Shown: piece after piece, positions 3,360 through 5,967 of the stretch
Position numbering within the stretch: the stretch's first letter is position 1
Layout: each line of letters opens with the position of its first letter
Origin: Candidatus Omnitrophota bacterium
Lineage (GTDB): Bacteria > Omnitrophota > Gorgyraeia > Gygaellales > Profunditerraquicolaceae
Assembly (NCBI GenBank): GCA_017995695.1
Contig: JAGOIJ010000103.1
Coordinates: 1 to 5,967, forward strand
Length of the DNA: 5,967 nucleotides
Direction of reading: 5' to 3'
Notes under the pieces: generated by a model
Told to the model about the DNA's origin: nothing
Seen by the model: only the letters and a program-made list of their open reading frames with translations
The model's database searches: none
Position numbers and translations under genes: made by a program

Positions 3360-5967
3360 CTACTTCTTATCTGTGTTGCCTTCCTTAGATTCATTTTCTT
3401 GCGAAGGTCCGGGGAAGGAAGCTTTTTTTGCGGCTAAAAGCTCTTCTCTGGCAAGACGCGTTTGGCGATGCCAGGTGAAGAAAAGGACTCCTGCTAACAA
3501 ACCCACAAACATGACAATGACGAAGATGACAATCCAAGTCATTGTTTTCGTAGGCGATTCTGCCTTAATCTTGGTTTTAGTCAACATCTCAGGCGCAAGC
3601 GGTCCGCCGGCAGTAGCGAGGATTTTTTCTAGTTTTGCGATATCCTCTTTAATCTGGGCAATGGTATCTAGATTTTCGCGATAGATACCGATATGCTGCG
3701 AGCGGCTCACGTTTTCATCCACCTGCGAAGCAGGGATTGCGTTTAAGCGCTGGAATATAGAATCGGCGACTTCTTTACCTTTCGCAAAATATTCGGTTTT
3801 CTCAAGTCGTTTTAATACTGTCTCGGTATGATCGCGCAATTCATTAAGTATCTGATCCGGGATAACCCACACATCATTAACCTCAACCTCAAATACGCGC
3901 ACCTCTGTCGGTTGAAGTTCAATAGCCGGCTTATACACATAGTAAATAGATTTTTCTGCGTCATACTCTAAATCTAACCCGCCCAGGTCAACAATATCAC
4001 GAGGCTTAACTTCTATGGGTAGATAGCTCTTTATCTGCGTAATTTGCTTGCGGGTCTTGGATGGGTTCACCGCAGCAAGCCTGAAGCGAACGCTCCCCGG
4101 CAGCAAGGACGTTGAAACAATAGGCGTATCCACGCCGCCAAACTTTGCCTCAAAGATCTGCAGTAATAGATTAACTACTGAATTAATGGCGTCAGTCTTT
4201 GAGCGCACCTCTTTGAGTGTAGGAGATTCACCCAACGCCTTCTCCAACATCTCGGTGAAGTCATACCCCTCATCTAAGCCTAAACCTTTCAGGCGGTCGG
4301 CTAATTCGTTTAATGCGTCGTTAATCTTGCCAGTTGCGCCTTCCTTAGCAATCGCTTCCGGCAAAGCCTCAACTGAATCCTTCAGGTTCTTTAACGTAAG
4401 GGCAATATTTATATTGTCGCTTGAAACGACCACGGCTTCAACTGCCTTAATCGCATCCAGCGCCTTCTTGGCAGCGCGCTCTGCTTCAGGCGCGGCAGCA
4501 GCAAGGCCGGCGATGGTGGTTATAGACATAGACTCAACCACGCCTGAACCTGTCACCATGCCATAGGTAGACACCTGTTCAGTGACCACGTAGGTATAAG
4601 ATTTGCCCGGATCAAAACGCGCATCAGCGTAGAACGAATAGGTATACAAACCAGCCTGCGTGGCGGATTCTGTCATATAGACATCTTGAACAATAACTTC
4701 ATTATCCCAGCTGTACAAATTCACAATAGGAAGCAAACCGGCAGGGCCTTGGACAGAAAGGGTAATTTCATCACCGACAAGAGCGGGATTAGGCGCAACT
4801 GATGCTGCCCAAGAATATTTCTTTGCTGTTGCTTCCAAATCTTCCGCTGCGTCGGTTGCGCGCTCGCCTGCCTCAATAGCCTGCTCAGCGCCGCGTTCAA
4901 GGGCGACTAATGAAGCATTGGTTTGATTAACAAAATCATTTAAAGTAGTATTAATCATACCGGTCATATTCCTCGCAGCTGATTCGATAGCGACAACCGT
5001 AGCATTGGTTGCATTATAAATAATATTTGTCTGATTTTGCAACGCAAGAGTCATATTTGCCTGGAAAGCCGAAATAGGCATGTCAACGCGGTTAGTTACA
5101 AGAGTCGTAACATTAAAAATTGAAGCTACGGTAGTCAGGTCAAGAGAGAATGGTGTTCTGAATACGCCTCCGACGCCGCCGCTTAATTCAGGATCTGTCT
5201 GAATAATCGTAACCGACGGATAAATAACGCTGGTATTAAGACCGGTATCTGACCAATTCAAGTTAAAAAATCCCTTTTCGCTTATCGTATCGGTATAGAA
5301 CGTATCTACCGTGGTTCCGTTGGGATAATACACCTCAACGGTACAATTTTGGGCAAGGCTAAAGAAGGTAGAATTGACCATTGTACCTGCCATACCGCCA
5401 TCTCTTAATAAGTAGCTGGTAAAAGCAAGATAATCGTCGCGGGTCTCATTCCCGGGATAATAGGCAAACAGCGTCTTTGCTTCCCAGACATGCACAATCT
5501 TTGATTCCATACACAAGGAAACATTCATATCGCCTTCAACAAGATAACTCTTGCCTTGATCGCCATACAGATTATGCTTCCAGGTAGCTACGCAGCTGCC
5601 CGCAGGAGTCTTGCGCGTTCTTGGCAAAGCCACGCCACCTTCATTCCAACCGCAGGTATCATTGACAGAAAGGTTGCTTGTAACCAACAAACCGCTTAAG
5701 CAGTCGCGGATCGTCCAGGTAACATTATAGTAATCCAGATTAAATACGCTGGAATCCTGGTACACCTCATCATCATAATAATCAAGCACGCGCACCTTAA
5801 CTGACAACGGCAGGTCATCCGGGGTAATACCTACAAAATCAGCCAGTGCATCGCCGACTGCCAGCATGGCGGTTGTCGTAATCGAAGGTGCCAGCCCGAT
5901 ATGCCCTGCCTCTTTTAGCATTCCAAGTCGGATCACGATGTCAGCGTTTCGCCCCAGAGTGCTGGAC
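3360..5967 (-). CDS. Large sequon-rich surface protein with C-terminal membrane anchor, 5' end outside window
   Basis: I do not recognise a named family for most of this protein. The frame is open to the right edge; the GTG at 5936 has no Shine-Dalgarno and is probably not the start (residue numbers below count from it). Residues 1-43 resemble a KpsF/KdsD-type SIS domain (see separate entry). Residues 44-295 look beta-rich, with all five cysteines of the protein (79, 95, 115, 142, 198). Residues 296-375 are helical. About 376-472 look Ig-like (SVAPNPALVGDEITLSVQGP). About 473-600 are Ala/Glu/Lys-rich helices. About 604-690 form another beta domain, followed by helices to about 775. A transmembrane helix spans about 799-821, then a 37-residue charged tail that begins with HRQTRLAR. 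This suggests an extracellular body and a cytoplasmic tail. Nineteen N-X-S/T sequons crowd residues 71-340. The stop is 14 nt before epsilon, so it is probably cotranscribed with the ATPase genes, but no functional link is shown. Confidence 0.85.
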   Translation of the reverse strand, partial: SSTLGRNADIVIRLGMLKEAGHIGLAPSITTTAMLAVGDALADFVGITPDDLPLSVKVRVLDYYDDEVYQDSSVFNLDYYNVTWTIRDCLSGLLVTSNLSVNDTCGWNEGGVALPRTRKTPAGSCVATWKHNLYGDQGKSYLVEGDMNVSLCMESKIVHVWEAKTLFAYYPGNETRDDYLAFTSYLLRDGGMAGTMVNSTFFSLAQNCTVEVYYPNGTTVDTFYTDTISEKGFFNLNWSDTGLNTSVIYPSVTIIQTDPELSGGVGGVFRTPFSLDLTTVASIFNVTTLVTNRVDMPISAFQANMTLALQNQTNIIYNATNATVVAIESAARNMTGMINTTLNDFVNQTNASLVALERGAEQAIEAGERATDAAEDLEATAKKYSWAASVAPNPALVGDEITLSVQGPAGLLPIVNLYSWDNEVIVQDVYMTESATQAGLYTYSFYADARFDPGKSYTYVVTEQVSTYGMVTGSGVVESMSITTIAGLAAAAPEAERAAKKALDAIKAVEAVVVSSDNINIALTLKNLKDSVEALPEAIAKEGATGKINDALNELADRLKGLGLDEGYDFTEMLEKALGESPTLKEVRSKTDAINSVVNLLLQIFEAKFGGVDTPIVSTSLLPGSVRFRLAAVNPSKTRKQITQIKSYLPIEVKPRDIVDLGGLDLEYDAEKSIYYVYKPAIELQPTEVRVFEVEVNDVWVIPDQILNELRDHTETVLKRLEKTEYFAKGKEVADSIFQRLNAIPASQVDENVSRSQHIGIYRENLDTIAQIKEDIAKLEKILATAGGPLAPEMLTKTKIKAESPTKTMTWIVIFVIVMFVGLLAGVLFFTWHRQTRLAREELLAAKKASFPGPSQENESKEGNTDKK
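4917..5726 (-). other. Cluster of 19 N-X-S/T sequons in the surface protein
   Basis: Asparagines followed by X-S/T occur at residues 71, 88, 92, 138, 163, 188, 197, 206, 227, 234, 275, 294, 301, 308, 311, 323, 329, 337 and 340 (numbered from the GTG at 5936). Of 26 asparagines up to residue 340, 19 are in sequons. In the remaining 518 residues only two sequons are seen (742 and 848, the latter in the predicted cytoplasmic tail). The -2 positions are mostly not Asp/Glu, so this is not the Campylobacter PglB consensus. N-linked glycosylation of an exposed domain is the natural reading but is inferred. Confidence 0.8.
5808..5967 (-). other. KpsF/KdsD-like SIS domain fragment at the 5' end of the surface-protein frame
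   Basis: Reading in frame from the window edge gives 'SSTLGRNADIVIRLGMLKEA' and then 'GLAPSITTTAMLAVGDALAD', followed by 'FVGITPDDL'. Arabinose-5-phosphate isomerases (KpsF/KdsD/GutQ) carry the equivalent block: S-x-L-A-x-x-A-D, then EACPLGLAPTTSTTATLALGDALA and GFTPEDFA. The order and spacing agree throughout. In that family HPGG-x-LGRRL and two CBS domains should follow; here the frame switches to a beta-rich, sequon-bearing sequence after about position 5810. These isomerases are soluble cytoplasmic enzymes that make the precursor of Kdo. The similarity is from memory of the family, not from a search. The segment is a fragment, and the rest of the SIS domain would lie to the right of the window if present. 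Confidence 0.75.

Noticed and set aside
4048..4566. 172-aa plus-strand open frame inside the surface-protein gene
   Set aside because: Antisense to a clear continuous coding frame; its Ser/Ala-rich sequence mirrors the Ala/Glu/Lys codons of the real strand.
5850..5921. Start at ATG 5921 with a signal-peptide-like stretch (Lys, then hydrophobic residues, then A-L-A)
   Set aside because: No Shine-Dalgarno precedes it, the frame is open upstream to the window edge, and the same residues match the conserved GLAPxxTTTAxLAxGDALA block of KpsF-type SIS enzymes, which explains them better than a signal peptide.

Overview
The window is a densely packed bacterial block in which every supportable gene lies on the minus strand. 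Read 5'->3' on that strand it holds: the end of a large cell-surface-type protein that is open at the window's right edge, then an F-type ATPase cluster in the order epsilon, c, c, b/delta, alpha, gamma (gamma is cut by the left edge). Gaps between genes are 3 to 60 nt and most starts sit behind or inside the preceding stop, so this looks like one transcription unit running right to left. No tRNA, rRNA, CRISPR array or mobile element was seen, and no gene-free stretch exceeds 60 nt.

The ATPase cluster is recognisable but unusual. No beta (catalytic) or a (ion channel) gene lies in the window. Epsilon (75 aa) has only the beta-sandwich domain. There is no separate delta gene; a 241-aa protein carries a b-type membrane anchor and coiled coil followed only by the C-terminal part of delta. 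Two tandem paralogous c subunits align without gaps up to residue 72, but only one keeps the ion-binding glutamate (Glu55); the other has Trp there. If both enter one ring, the rotor would carry fewer ions per turn than its subunit number suggests, as in V-type or hybrid rotors. Lack of a free delta recalls the alternative F-ATPases called N-ATPases, but the gene order (epsilon first), two c genes and absence of a Na+ signature Gln do not fit that class neatly.

The upstream protein (at least 868 readable codons) is a predicted type I surface protein: an extracellular part with 19 N-X-S/T sequons between residues 71 and 340, helical and Ig-like regions, one transmembrane helix near the C-terminus and a short charged tail. 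Its first ~50 readable codons, however, match the SIS fold of arabinose-5-phosphate isomerases (KpsF/KdsD family), a cytoplasmic enzyme. This in-frame junction near position 5810 is either a true rearrangement or fusion, or a chimeric join in an assembled contig.

The organism is an uncultured-type bacterium of moderate GC. Large surface proteins plus a divergent ATPase would be compatible with a candidate phylum such as Omnitrophota or a PVC relative, but this is a guess from style and not shown by any marker gene here.
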